A stretch of DNA of 64,000 nucleotides from Rhizobiaceae bacterium (GTDB taxonomy: Bacteria; Pseudomonadota; Alphaproteobacteria; Rhizobiales; Rhizobiaceae): contig JAHBYU010000006.1 of the NCBI GenBank assembly GCA_019635775.1, positions 183,348 to 247,347 on the forward strand, written 5' to 3'. This document shows positions 20,591-28,411 of the stretch, in pieces; the stretch's first letter is position 1, and every line of letters begins with the position of its first letter. A model generated the notes under the pieces. The model was not told where the DNA came from. It made no database searches and saw only the letters and a list, made by a program, of their open reading frames with translations. The position numbers and the translations under genes were made by a program.

Positions 20591-20872
20591 TCAGGGGCAC
20601 CTCGCCGTGTATATGGTGCCATCCGCTCTACGGAAGCGACAATATTCGGGACCGCTCGGCGGGGCGGATGCCGTCCCGGCAACTGCGCCGATTAGCGCGC
20701 CGGCGCCTGCGCCGGCAACTGTGCTTCGCGTGTTGCCGCCAAACACCTGGCCCGCGGCAGCACCCACGCCTGCGCCGACCAGCGCACCCGTTCCGGCGCG
20801 TTGTTCCTGCGTCTGAGTGCAGCCGGCAAGCACAAGGGATGCAAATCCCACTGCATATACGATATTGCGCAT
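20591..20872 (-). CDS. Small glycine-zipper lipoprotein
   Basis: The 93-residue product starts at the second of two adjacent ATGs, 7 nt after GGAGG; the first (20875) is only 4 nt away. The signal peptide ends in the lipobox LVLAGC. A glycine-zipper stretch follows (GTGALVGAGVGAAAGQVFGG, later AGAGALIGAVAGT), then YCRFRRADGTIYTARCP with two Cys. Rhizobia carry such outer-membrane lipoproteins of unclear, probably structural, function. Convergent with the GGDEF gene. Confidence 0.8.
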   Translation of the reverse strand: MRNIVYAVGFASLVLAGCTQTQEQRAGTGALVGAGVGAAAGQVFGGNTRSTVAGAGAGALIGAVAGTASAPPSGPEYCRFRRADGTIYTARCP

Positions 20873-21001
20873 CATCTCTCCTCCAGAGCATCGGGCACAC
20901 GTCGATATAGCCGATGGCCAGAGACACAATGGCAGGTAAGCGCTCCAAGGTCGAGCGCAAGGCAAACGACCGATGAGGCTGATTTCAATTGTCCGCAAAA
21001 G

Positions 21002-21077
21002 TGGCTCCCTGAGCAGGACTCGAACCTGCGACCATTCGATTAACAGTCGAACGCTCTACCAACTGAGCTATCAGGGA
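21002..21077 (-). tRNA. tRNA-Asn (GUU)
   Basis: On the minus strand the sequence folds as a full cloverleaf. The acceptor arms are TCCCTGA and TCAGGGA, the D-loop reads AGCTCAGTTGGTAGAGC, the anticodon loop is CTGTTAA with GTT, and the T-arm has GGTTCGAGTCC. The discriminator G is followed by an encoded CCA at 21002-21004. Confidence 0.95.
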
Positions 21078-21108
21078 ACATTGCTCGCGTGAACGCGGGG
21101 TGCCCTAT

Positions 21109-21138
21109 ACCACACCTTTGGCGTTTGCAAAGGGTGGT
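21109..21138. other. Stem-loop upstream of tRNA-Asn
   Basis: ACCAC-a-CCTTTG pairs with CAAAGGGTGGT to give an 11-bp stem with one bulged A and a 7-nt loop, 31 bp before the tRNA 5' end. On the plus strand TTTTT follows within about 10 nt. It may be a terminator for rightward transcription or a processing signal. Confidence 0.35.
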
Positions 21139-21264
21139 GAGGAACTTTTTCCGGTGACGATTTTTGTAATGCTCGTATTTTCCACGAAAACGCATCATAT
21201 GCGCTGTTCGGGCGTTATGCAGGCCAACGCGATAAATCGTCCAATGGAGTCGGTGCGCCACCGA

Positions 21265-21549
21265 ATGACTGACAAGACAGCCGGCCCTGAGATGAATCCT
21301 CGCAGGAAGATCCATCTTTTCGGCAAAACGATTCACCTGCCGCAATCAAAACCCATGCGGATATCGATCGGGTCAGGCCTGATCCTGCTCGGCTGCTTCG
21401 GTTTCCTGCCCGTACTAGGGTTCTGGATGGTCCCTGTCGGCCTTCTCGTTCTGTCCCACGACCTCGCCTGGGCCCGCCGATACCGCAGGCGCAGCACTGT
21501 ATGGTGGGAAAGGCGTCGAAGAAAGCCGCCCGGCAACACTCATTCCTGA
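21265..21549 (+). CDS. Small two-helix membrane protein (PGPGW-like)
   Basis: The 94-residue frame from ATG 21265 has two hydrophobic helices in about residues 39-68 (ISIGSGLILLGCFGFLPVL, then FWMVPVGLLVLSHDLAW) and a very basic tail (ARRYRRRSTVWWERRRRK). This layout, and the P-V-G-L turn, resemble PGPGW-type putative transmembrane proteins of unknown function. The start is uncertain; ATG 21292 is an alternative, and the longer frame from 21100 runs through the tRNA leader. It overlaps the convergent HD gene by 10 bp. Confidence 0.65.
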   Translation: MTDKTAGPEMNPRRKIHLFGKTIHLPQSKPMRISIGSGLILLGCFGFLPVLGFWMVPVGLLVLSHDLAWARRYRRRSTVWWERRRRKPPGNTHS

Positions 21550-22145
21550 TCGGCCAGCCTCGCCAGCGAACGTTCGATATTAGCTCGGGCCGCGGCTTCA
21601 AACCGGCTTCCGAAAGCCGTGCTGTGGAAGAGTTTCGGTCGCTCAAGGAATTTGCGCAATAAGGCGGATCGACCGGACCGCCAAGCGGCATCGTCAACCC
21701 ATGCATATTCCTGGCGAACGGCGTTTTCGTAGGCATCAAATACCGTCGGGGAGGCTCCCAGGATGGCCAGGTCCATATCGAGGAACATCGCGGCATCGTG
21801 GCGTCGTCCGCCTTTGAGGGACGAGGGCAGGGCATGCGTCGCGGTCGCTTCGATCATCGCAACGATACAAGCGAGGCGCTCCGGCGCGACCTTGCCAGAC
21901 AGACGTTCACTCGCATGTTTTGCGCTCAACGCCTCATTGTCTGAGCGTCTGCTGTCGTAGACTGCGTCGTGGAACCAGATTGCGGCTTCCACGGCTTCCG
22001 GATCAGTGAGTTCGCCACGATGCTCTTCCAGCAGCTTGAGGAGCGTCTCGATGTGCGCCATGCCGTGGTAGTGTCGACCCGGCTGCCGATAGGCCGCGCT
22101 AAGCTCTCTTTTGACTGTATCGTCGATCAAGGGTCTGTTTGCCAC
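21540..22145 (-). CDS. HD-domain phosphohydrolase
   Basis: At 201 residues it matches the COG4339 type of predicted metal-dependent HD proteins. The metal-binding residues are visible in RHYHGMAHIETLL and AAIWFHDAVYD, and another conserved Asp lies in AAMFLDMDLAILG. The substrate is not known for this branch. It is divergent from cysE with a 124-bp gap. No membrane segment or signal peptide is present, so it is cytoplasmic. Confidence 0.85.
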   Translation of the reverse strand: MANRPLIDDTVKRELSAAYRQPGRHYHGMAHIETLLKLLEEHRGELTDPEAVEAAIWFHDAVYDSRRSDNEALSAKHASERLSGKVAPERLACIVAMIEATATHALPSSLKGGRRHDAAMFLDMDLAILGASPTVFDAYENAVRQEYAWVDDAAWRSGRSALLRKFLERPKLFHSTAFGSRFEAAARANIERSLARLADQE

Positions 22146-22269
22146 GCTGTCTTGATTCCAGATGAACCAATTCCATTTGAAGGCATACTAAGGAAAATTG
22201 AGTTCAACTACGGCCCGTTTTCACCTATATGACCGTCAGCTGCCGGCCCGCCGGGAATGGAGCAAGTCG

Positions 22270-23118
22270 ATGAATACGCTGAGTGTAGCAAGGGGCGCAA
22301 ACCTCCAGCCGGTCGATCCGATCTGGCGCGCCATTCGCGATGAAGCCAACGAGGCCGTCGAGCGGGACCCGCTGCTTGCCGCTTTCCTCTATTCGACGAT
22401 CCTCAATCAGGAAACGCTTGAAGATGCGGTAATTCATCGCCTGGCTGAACGGCTGGCCCATCAGGACCTGGGAGCTGACATTATCCGCCAGAGCTTCAAG
22501 GCGATGCTGAAGGCGGATCCGGAATGGAGTTCCACCGTCCGCGTGGACATCCAGGCCTACTATGACCGCGACCCGGCCTGCGACCGTTTCATTATGCCGG
22601 TCCTCTATTTCAAGGGTTTCCACGCTGTTCAGACGCATCGTCTTGCCCATTGGCTCTACAAGGAAGGCCGCAGGGATTTTGCGCTTTACCTGCAAAGCCG
22701 TTCGTCATCGGTTTTCCAGACCGATATCAATCCTGGCGCTAGGATCGGGAAGGGCATCTTTATAGACCACGCCACCGGTCTGGTTGTCGGCGAAACTGCC
22801 GTGATCGAGGATGACGTCTCTATCCTTCATGGGGTTACGCTCGGCGGGACAGGAAAAGCAGGCGGCGATCGCCACCCAAAGATCCGCCACGGCGTTTTGA
22901 TCGGCGCAGGCGCCAAGATCCTCGGCAACATAGAGGTTGGTCACTGCGCCAAGGTCGCAGCCGGATCAGTGGTGCTTTCTCCCGTACCGCACAACAAGAC
23001 GGTGGCTGGCGTGCCTGCCCGTGTTGTCGGTGAAAGCGGTTGCTCGCAGCCTTCACGCCAGATGGACCAGCTGCTGCCATCGCAGTCGATGGATCACGTC
23101 GTCAGCTTCGATATCTGA
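22270..23118 (+). CDS. cysE: Serine O-acetyltransferase
   Basis: The 282-residue protein has the CysE N-terminal helical domain (DPIWRAIRDEANEAVERDP) followed by a left-handed beta-helix with ARIGKGIFIDHATGLVVGETA and LHGVTLGGTGKAGGDRHPKI. It acetylates serine with acetyl-CoA, the first step of cysteine synthesis. ATG 22270 follows GGGAATGGAGCAAGTCG; an upstream frame to 22198 lacks a site. The acidic C-terminal tail that lets CysE bind CysK ends in Ile (VVSFDI), as expected for a cysteine synthase complex partner. Confidence 0.95.
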   Translation: MNTLSVARGANLQPVDPIWRAIRDEANEAVERDPLLAAFLYSTILNQETLEDAVIHRLAERLAHQDLGADIIRQSFKAMLKADPEWSSTVRVDIQAYYDRDPACDRFIMPVLYFKGFHAVQTHRLAHWLYKEGRRDFALYLQSRSSSVFQTDINPGARIGKGIFIDHATGLVVGETAVIEDDVSILHGVTLGGTGKAGGDRHPKIRHGVLIGAGAKILGNIEVGHCAKVAAGSVVLSPVPHNKTVAGVPARVVGESGCSQPSRQMDQLLPSQSMDHVVSFDI

Positions 23119-23263
23119 GCGATAGACTCGGAGCGGGGAATGCGCCTGCGTCCGCTTTACAGCCACGTAGCTGCATGCAAGAAGCACCTCCAATCATGAA
23201 AGGTGCGATCTGCTGATCGGCAAAATGCCGGGATGTTTGTTGCGCCCCAACCGGAGAAAAGCC

Positions 23264-23467
23264 TTGAAACCGGAAGAAATCAGAAAACTCACAGCCTATC
23301 TCAAGCGCGTGTTCCAGAATCCCACGATCGACGTGAAGGCTCGTCCGCGCAAGGAAGACTCCGCAGAGGTCTACGTGGGCGACGAGTTCATCGGGCTGGT
23401 CTACAAGGATGAGGAAGACGGCGATTACAACTTCCAGATGGCGATCCTCGACATCGACCTGAACTAA
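23264..23467 (+). CDS. DUF3126 family protein
   Basis: The frame gives 67 residues from a TTG at 23264, 7 nt after CCGGAGAA, and opens with KPEEIRKLTAYLKRVF. It then has the conserved EVYVGDEFIGLVYKDEEDGD and FQMAILDIDL. DUF3126 is a small cytoplasmic family nearly confined to Alphaproteobacteria, with no known function, often found right after cysE as here. An ATG 39 bp further upstream adds a sequence unlike the family. Confidence 0.85.
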   Translation: MKPEEIRKLTAYLKRVFQNPTIDVKARPRKEDSAEVYVGDEFIGLVYKDEEDGDYNFQMAILDIDLN

Positions 23468-23482
23468 ATCGACGGCGTTGAT

Positions 23483-23506
23483 CCGGCGGCTCGGGCTAGC
23501 CGTCGG
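23483..23506 (+). terminator. Hairpin after DUF3126 gene
   Basis: CCGGCGGCT and AGCCGTCGG pair over 9 bp (one G-U) around a 6-nt loop, followed by ATTT. It overlaps the 3' end of the convergent gene and may act in both directions. Confidence 0.45.
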
Positions 23507-24263
23507 ATTTCAGCAGCGACACCGCCTTGGCCCGTATTTCGCGGTCCAGTGCGCCCCAGTCTGCAAGCAGTTCCCTCGGAAAACGGTAGGTCAGGCTTAG
23601 TTGCTTCCCAATGTGGACGTCACGTTCGCATGGTTGCAGTGACTCCGCAGCATTTTCACCGACAAGGCAGCGCGCAACGAACGGCTCTGCGCCCGAGGTC
23701 CGCGCAACGACCAGCGCCTCGTTGAGATAGCCTGATTTCTCGTTGAACTCGTAAATCCGGGTGCCTGCAGGCCCGGTTTGTCCTGGCTCAATTATCATCG
23801 AAGAATAAATGGGTTGCAGCCGTCCGCTCATGTCCCGTGACATCATCCTCTCTCCAAATGAGACAAATATGATGCTGCGGCCAGAATTGGCATGATTGAA
23901 ATCGTCTTTCGCTGCGTCGCTGTAACCGTCAAGCTGCGGCCAGCGAAGATAGAGATCGAGCCGGTTTGCAACCCCGTCGCGGCGCTGCTCCTCGAAGCGG
24001 ATCATGTTCGCAGGGACTGACAGGACGTCGTTGCCGATCACAACTTCCTGGGGCGCAGTGCTTTCCGTGTGCCCCGCCAGTGCTATCGACCGACCGAGTT
24101 GCTTCCCGCCGATGCTGACGAAAAGAGAAATCAGCGCCAAAGCGGTGAACACGCAAAAGACCTTCATCATGAAAGTCGAACGTACGAAGGCGGTACTTTC
24201 GGGTGCAGCGGTAGTATCAGTCATGGAGAGTTCCGCAAGGCAGGCCGACTCTGCCTCGCTCAT
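23496..24263 (-). CDS. Single-pass membrane protein of unknown function
   Basis: The frame has one membrane helix (VFCVFTALALISLFVSIGG, about residues 34-52 from the chosen start) after a short cytoplasmic N-terminus, then about 200 residues outside. That part has few motifs beyond LDLYLRWPQLDGYSD and two Cys. I do not recognise the family. The start at 24263 is a compromise; ATGs at 24305 and 24224 are also possible and none has a clear ribosome binding site. It is divergent from the gamma-carbonic-anhydrase gene. Confidence 0.65.
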   Translation of the reverse strand: MSEAESACLAELSMTDTTAAPESTAFVRSTFMMKVFCVFTALALISLFVSIGGKQLGRSIALAGHTESTAPQEVVIGNDVLSVPANMIRFEEQRRDGVANRLDLYLRWPQLDGYSDAAKDDFNHANSGRSIIFVSFGERMMSRDMSGRLQPIYSSMIIEPGQTGPAGTRIYEFNEKSGYLNEALVVARTSGAEPFVARCLVGENAAESLQPCERDVHIGKQLSLTYRFPRELLADWGALDREIRAKAVSLLKSDG

Positions 24264-24355
24264 GGTAAACGCAAGGTAAACTTCCTCCGGCGGCGGTGCT
24301 TGCATTGCGCGGCCGTGACTGTCTACTGAACGCATCCATGAACTGAGGACACAGC

Positions 24356-24886
24356 ATGCCCATCTACGCAATCGACGGCGTCCAGCCGGTTTTTGCCGAT
24401 CGCGCCAGCAATTGGATCGCGCCCGATGCGGTTCTCGTCGGCAACGTCAATGTAGGCCGGGATGTCTCGTTCTGGTTCGGCGTTGCCATTCGCGGCGACA
24501 ACGAATGCATCGAGATCGGCGAGGGAACCAACGTGCAGGAACACACCATCATGCACACGGATGAGGGATTTCCCCTGACGATCGGCCGCAATTGCACGAT
24601 CGGCCATCGTGCGCTCCTGCACGGATGCACGATAGGAGAAAACACGCTGATCGGCATGGGGTCCATCGTGCTGAACGGCGCGAAGATTGGCAGGAACTGT
24701 CTCGTTGGCGCAGGCGCCCTCATCACGGAAGGCAAGGAGTTTGCCGACAATTCGCTGATTGTGGGCGCTCCGGCGAAGACAATCCGCACACTGGACGAGG
24801 CGACTGCTGCCGATCTGCGCGCTTCGGCCCTTCACTATGTAAAAAATGGAAAGCGTTTTCTCGCCGGTCTCAAGCAGGTCGCGTGA
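24356..24886 (+). CDS. Gamma-carbonic-anhydrase family protein
   Basis: The 176-residue left-handed beta-helix has IRGDNECIEIGEGTNVQEHT and the three metal-binding His in the segments HTIMHTD, IGHRALLHGCTIG. This is the Caf/YrdA type of gamma-carbonic-anhydrase-like protein. Some members hydrate CO2, but the activity of the short YrdA-like branch is often not shown. The start ATG follows AACTGAGGACACAGC. No accessory genes point to a pathway. Confidence 0.88.
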   Translation: MPIYAIDGVQPVFADRASNWIAPDAVLVGNVNVGRDVSFWFGVAIRGDNECIEIGEGTNVQEHTIMHTDEGFPLTIGRNCTIGHRALLHGCTIGENTLIGMGSIVLNGAKIGRNCLVGAGALITEGKEFADNSLIVGAPAKTIRTLDEATAADLRASALHYVKNGKRFLAGLKQVA

Positions 24887-24893
24887 AAAAGAT

Positions 24894-24962
24894 GGAGCCG
24901 ACCCCGGGGACAAGGGGCCGGCTCCTAAACCCGGTCGTGGGGACGGGGGGACTTGACCGGGT
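24894..24962. repeat. Two tandem GC-rich stem-loops
   Basis: Stem one pairs GGAGCCG (24894-24900) with CGGCTCC (24919-24925). Stem two pairs ACCCGGTC (24929-24936) with GACCGGGT (24955-24962). Each loop is 18 nt and very G-rich on the plus strand, with similar GGGGAC blocks. They lie between two convergent genes and may stop transcription from both sides, or be a dispersed intergenic repeat. Confidence 0.5.
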
Positions 24963-24997
24963 ATCTCTTTCCGGTTGCGCCTTTGATATGAGGGGTG

Positions 24998-25606
24998 CTA
25001 CTTCACGCTGCCGACCGCAACCGTCGCACGGCTGTCGTCGACCGCGATCCATGCACCGGAATTCCGCTCGGACTGGCGCTTCAGATAGGTATAGGGCGTC
25101 TGAGACCACAGCATCACCTTCTCCTCAAGGTTATCGAGGATGAAGTCGCCGCGGCTTGTGCGGACGGTCAGCACCGCGTGCCCGTCGCCATTGGGCTGAC
25201 GCGCCACTGTTATCAGCAGATCACCCGGCGCGACGCCGAGCGCCATCAGGCGGCGACGCTTTTCGAGAGCATAATCTTCGCAGTCGCCGACATTGGTCGG
25301 GTAGGACCAGACTTCCTCGCGCCCCCAGATCTCCATGTCGGTACGCGGCTCCACTGCGGCATTCACCGAATTGTTGATCTCGATCATCGCCTTCCAGAGC
25401 TTGCGCGTCAGTTCGACGGGAGCCTTCCTGGCCGTCTTCTGGCTGCACTCGCCGGCTTCGCGCTGGCAGAATTCGTAGTGGCCGATGGGTTGCGTGGTGC
25501 GACCGCCCGTCGGCATCGAGGACGATCCGGCATGGGCGCTGGCAATCCAGCCGCCCAACGCAATCGTCATCGCAAGAAGCAAGGGTGTCCCCGTCCGTTG
25601 CATCAT
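24998..25606 (-). CDS. Secreted transglutaminase-like cysteine peptidase (BTLCP), second copy
   Basis: This 202-residue protein has a signal peptide (LLLAMTIALGGWIASAHA) and a BTLCP domain with the triad in NVGDCEDYALEKR (Cys), GDGHAVLTVRT (His) and DFILDNLEEKV (Asp). It is a shorter paralogue of 17253-18056 with little similarity outside these motifs. The start has GGGGAG 8 nt ahead. Its target is unknown. The upstream 219 bp are AT-rich and contain a 16-bp palindrome that could be an operator. Confidence 0.9.
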   Translation of the reverse strand: MMQRTGTPLLLAMTIALGGWIASAHAGSSSMPTGGRTTQPIGHYEFCQREAGECSQKTARKAPVELTRKLWKAMIEINNSVNAAVEPRTDMEIWGREEVWSYPTNVGDCEDYALEKRRRLMALGVAPGDLLITVARQPNGDGHAVLTVRTSRGDFILDNLEEKVMLWSQTPYTYLKRQSERNSGAWIAVDDSRATVAVGSVK

Positions 25607-25717
25607 TTTGATGTCTCCCCGTTTGAAGACACCCTGACACAGGCCGATTTAATTCACGCAAAGGACAACGCGGAATATTGAATAAAAACAAGAACTAGTT
25701 GTAAAGAATTAACAACA

Positions 25718-25733
25718 AAGTCCGAACGGACTT
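25718..25733. promoter_or_regulatory. 16-bp perfect palindrome
   Basis: AAGTCCGAACGGACTT is a perfect inverted repeat in the AT-rich stretch between the PilZ gene and the BTLCP gene, which both read leftward. A loop of two to four bases is poor for a terminator, so a dimeric regulator site is at least as likely. Confidence 0.35.
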
Positions 25734-25825
25734 GGTAAACGTAATGCTCGCATCTTCCAGGCGACAGGCCCGACCGGGATCACGCCAGGAACGTTATTCT
25801 TCAGCTGAATTACCTGTATGGCTTG

Positions 25826-26443
25826 TCAGGTGAGGCGGCCGCCGAACTCGGCGTCGAGCGATTCAGGGCGCTGCACGACGGCGAACTCGATTGCGATGCC
25901 GTCCTCGAAGTGGCGCACCACCTGACCGCGCATCGTACCCAATGTCACCTGCACGCCGATGGCGGGCTTGACGTCGATCTCGACGGCTGCGCCAGACAAT
26001 GAAAGGTCGATGATGCGGCAGGGATACTGGCGCCCGTCGATAAGTTGCAGGATGCTTGAGGGATTGCGCGGCGCGACGCGCTCATGCCGGCGATCTTCCG
26101 GCAGGTCGAGTTCGTGCTTGTTGGCAAGCCAGGTCAGTTGCGCGGCAAGCTTGTCACGCTTGCGTTCGGAGGCGATCACCGTCATGGCGAAGCCATCCTC
26201 CAGCGTCCGCGTCACAATGCCTTCAACCCGGCCGATATGGTCCAGATACGCGATGATCTTCTCGCCGGGTTGGCCGATCCGCTTTGAGCGGAGCGAGACA
26301 TTGCCCGGCGACATGTCGATGACCTGGCACGGATGCTCGGTGCGGTCTTCGAGCATGAACCGGCCATAAATCTTGACGCGAACGCGCTGGAAATTGCGTC
26401 TCTCAGCCGTGGCCGGCGTATGGTCGATCGCCGCTGCCCTCAT
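25826..26443 (-). CDS. Tandem PilZ-domain protein
   Basis: The 205-residue protein has two PilZ-like domains. The first (residues 15-110) has RRNFQR and DMSPGN; the second (about 115-200) has RRHER and DLSLSGAAVEI. RxxxR plus D-x-S-x-x-G is the cyclic di-GMP-binding pattern, and only the second domain has it intact, because the first has Asn in place of the final Gly. It is probably a cytoplasmic second-messenger effector. The start follows GGAGGCCGAAGGGATCC. Confidence 0.85.
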   Translation of the reverse strand: MRAAAIDHTPATAERRNFQRVRVKIYGRFMLEDRTEHPCQVIDMSPGNVSLRSKRIGQPGEKIIAYLDHIGRVEGIVTRTLEDGFAMTVIASERKRDKLAAQLTWLANKHELDLPEDRRHERVAPRNPSSILQLIDGRQYPCRIIDLSLSGAAVEIDVKPAIGVQVTLGTMRGQVVRHFEDGIAIEFAVVQRPESLDAEFGGRLT

Positions 26444-26561
26444 GGATCCCTTCGGCCTCCGCTATCGCATTTTGATCAGGACGTGAGTCTTAGGGACGAC
26501 AATATCGCCGGATAGGTTAATGCACGGTAAGCTACGGACTTGGGGCCTTAATGATGATGGG

Positions 26562-27200
26562 CTATTCTGTGCGGCCTCCGTCATAGACCACTAGATGCCT
26601 GATGCGGCGCGTTCCCGCCGAGGGGTCTTCGCCGCGCTCGTCTCCGAGATACGCCGGCGACAGAGCCGGAACGTCGATTGCCGCCCGGTTCTGGAGAAAG
26701 ATCGCCTCCTGGTCTGCTTGGATGGGGCGGGCGGATGCGACTGCGCCTTCCAGGATCGGATCGGCGCCGAGCCAGAAGGGCTTCTCCACTGGCAGTATGA
26801 TGCCGATACAACGCGGGCTGTCGACACCGCCGTTCAGAGGAAGAACGACCATCTCGAAGGGGTTGGTTCGCTGGTTGCGGCTGTGCCCCTGAAACGAGAC
26901 GACGATCGCGTTCTGCTGGTCGAAGACGCCCATGATCAGCCGGTCCATCAGGCCCTGGTCCCTCTTGATCCAAAGCGAGGTGAACGAAAGGCTCCTGAGT
27001 TCACCTCCATAGGTGGCGCATAGCCGGGTGCCGGCGAGCCGGAATATGGCCTTACCGCGCATGTCGCGTTCTAGAATGAACGTATCGGCCAGCAGCGACT
27101 TGATGTCTGCAGGCTCGATTTCGGTCCTCTTTGGTGCAGCCCGCTGTCCGCGAAGCCGGTTCCAATACTGGAACAATGCGATCGATCCGTCCTGCTTCAT
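26562..27200 (-). CDS. PAS_5-type PAS-domain protein
   Basis: From ATG 27200 (preceded by CGGAGCATGTGGC) the product has 212 residues, opening with ALFQYWNRLRGQRAAP and then KSLLADTFILERD, FRLAGTRLCATYGGEL and EMVVLPLNGG. This is the alphaproteobacterial PAS_5 family, which includes Caulobacter MopJ, a single-domain PAS protein tied to cell-cycle and stress signalling. No output domain is attached. The role here is inferred only from family. Confidence 0.82.
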   Translation of the reverse strand: MKQDGSIALFQYWNRLRGQRAAPKRTEIEPADIKSLLADTFILERDMRGKAIFRLAGTRLCATYGGELRSLSFTSLWIKRDQGLMDRLIMGVFDQQNAIVVSFQGHSRNQRTNPFEMVVLPLNGGVDSPRCIGIILPVEKPFWLGADPILEGAVASARPIQADQEAIFLQNRAAIDVPALSPAYLGDERGEDPSAGTRRIRHLVVYDGGRTE

Positions 27201-27426
27201 GCCACATGCTCCGTTCGTTCGGTCGCGGGATGTGCCAATACCGAACAGAATGGCGCCCTCCGAAGACCTACATGCGGGGTGGGGCACGATGCGTGCCAGC
27301 CCGACCCTTAGGTTGTGCACGGGGCGGGGCCGTTAAGGTTAATGTTTGGTTTACATTGCACTGAAGATGCGGCCGTGACATACCACATTCGGGGCTTGGA
27401 CAGCACTTCCAGTCTAATTCTAGGGG

Positions 27427-27481
27427 AGAGTCGGGGGACTCGACCAACCGTTCGGAGGCGACTCCGGACGGTTTCTTTTTT
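27427..27481 (+). ncRNA. Candidate small RNA ending in a strong terminator
   Basis: A hairpin GAGTC-GGGG-GACTC (27428-27441) is followed directly by a terminator hairpin and T-run. Upstream, TTGGAC (27396-27401) and TCTAGG lie 17 bp apart, a weak sigma-70-like promoter placing the start near 27427. The transcript would be about 55 nt with two stems. The family is not recognised, and the 5' end is a guess. Confidence 0.4.
27446..27481 (+). terminator. Rho-independent terminator without an upstream gene
   Basis: AACCGTTCGGAG pairs with CTCCGGACGGTT (12 bp, one G-U) around a GCGA loop, followed by TTTCTTTTTT. It is the best-formed intrinsic terminator seen in the window, and no annotated rightward gene precedes it within several kilobases. 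Confidence 0.88.
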
Positions 27482-27582
27482 AGTGATTCGATTCGTTAAG
27501 CAAAACTCGCGGCGCGGATTCCTTTGTCATCCCGGCATTGCTCGACTACAGGCATGTGGATGACAAAATCGGAAACGCAAGC

Positions 27583-28314
27583 ATGAACCAGCCGCGCCGC
27601 GACAGCCGTGGCGACGACGGATCAAGTGGATCGGAAATGCCGGACCGCGGCGAACCGATCTTCAACCTGCCGCGCATTGTGCTCGCTTTTATTGTCCTCT
27701 GCGTTGGGGCCTGGGTCGTCTCCGACTACGTTTTGGACGACAGTCAGTACTATTGGCTGATATTGCATGCCGCCTTTATCCCCGCCTTCTACAGCGGTGC
27801 GGTGCAGATCGATTTTCTCCCGCTTGCGGGGCCGGTCACCTATTCACTGTTGCATGGCGGCCTGACGCATCTCGCCGTCAACATGATCTGGCTTGCGGCT
27901 TTCGGCTCTCCACTCGCAAACCGGGTTGGCACGGTCCACTTCGTTCTCTTCTGGATTGCGACGTCGGTGGCCGCCGCCGCGCTCCACTTTGTCATCTATC
28001 CGACCAGTCAGGCGCCGCTGATCGGGGCGTCGGGAGCTGTCTCCGGAATGATGGGGGCAGCAGCCCGTTTCGGTTTCCGCATCGACCGGTCCTCCGGGCG
28101 TCCGGCTTTCGGCGGGCCGGTACTGCCCATCCTGGCGGTATTGCGCATGCGCAGCACGGTTTCCTTTCTCGCGATCTGGATGATTATCAATTTCGTGACA
28201 GGCGTGGTGGGGTTTGGGGGCGAGGAAAGCCAGATCGCCTGGGAAGCGCATATTGGTGGCTTCGTGGTCGGCTTCTTCTTCATCTCCGCGTTCGACAGGA
28301 GAAGACGGTTCTGA
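27583..28314 (+). CDS. Rhomboid family intramembrane serine protease
   Basis: The 243-residue product starts at ATG 27583. Six or seven membrane helices carry the rhomboid signatures: HGGLTHLAVNMIWL, GASGAVSGMMG with the catalytic Ser, and AHIGGFVVGFF with the catalytic His. Rhomboids cut single-pass membrane proteins within the bilayer; the substrate is unknown. It is followed closely by a CBS-domain gene in the same direction. Confidence 0.92.
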   Translation: MNQPRRDSRGDDGSSGSEMPDRGEPIFNLPRIVLAFIVLCVGAWVVSDYVLDDSQYYWLILHAAFIPAFYSGAVQIDFLPLAGPVTYSLLHGGLTHLAVNMIWLAAFGSPLANRVGTVHFVLFWIATSVAAAALHFVIYPTSQAPLIGASGAVSGMMGAAARFGFRIDRSSGRPAFGGPVLPILAVLRMRSTVSFLAIWMIINFVTGVVGFGGEESQIAWEAHIGGFVVGFFFISAFDRRRRF

Positions 28315-28411
28315 CGACTTTGGTCGCCGCCTCTTGAAATAGACTTGCTAGGGCTGCACCATTGCAGGTGTGGGAGGCAAGGCGGTCAACGAACAAGCGC
28401 AGGAGGACGCC

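Larger units (their letters stand above)
27201..27582. other. Intergenic region with orphan terminator
   Basis: The 382 bp between the leftward PAS gene and the rightward rhomboid gene contain no convincing protein frame. They hold a strong rightward terminator (27446-27481) with no gene upstream on that strand, best explained by a small RNA; see the next entries. Confidence 0.6.
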
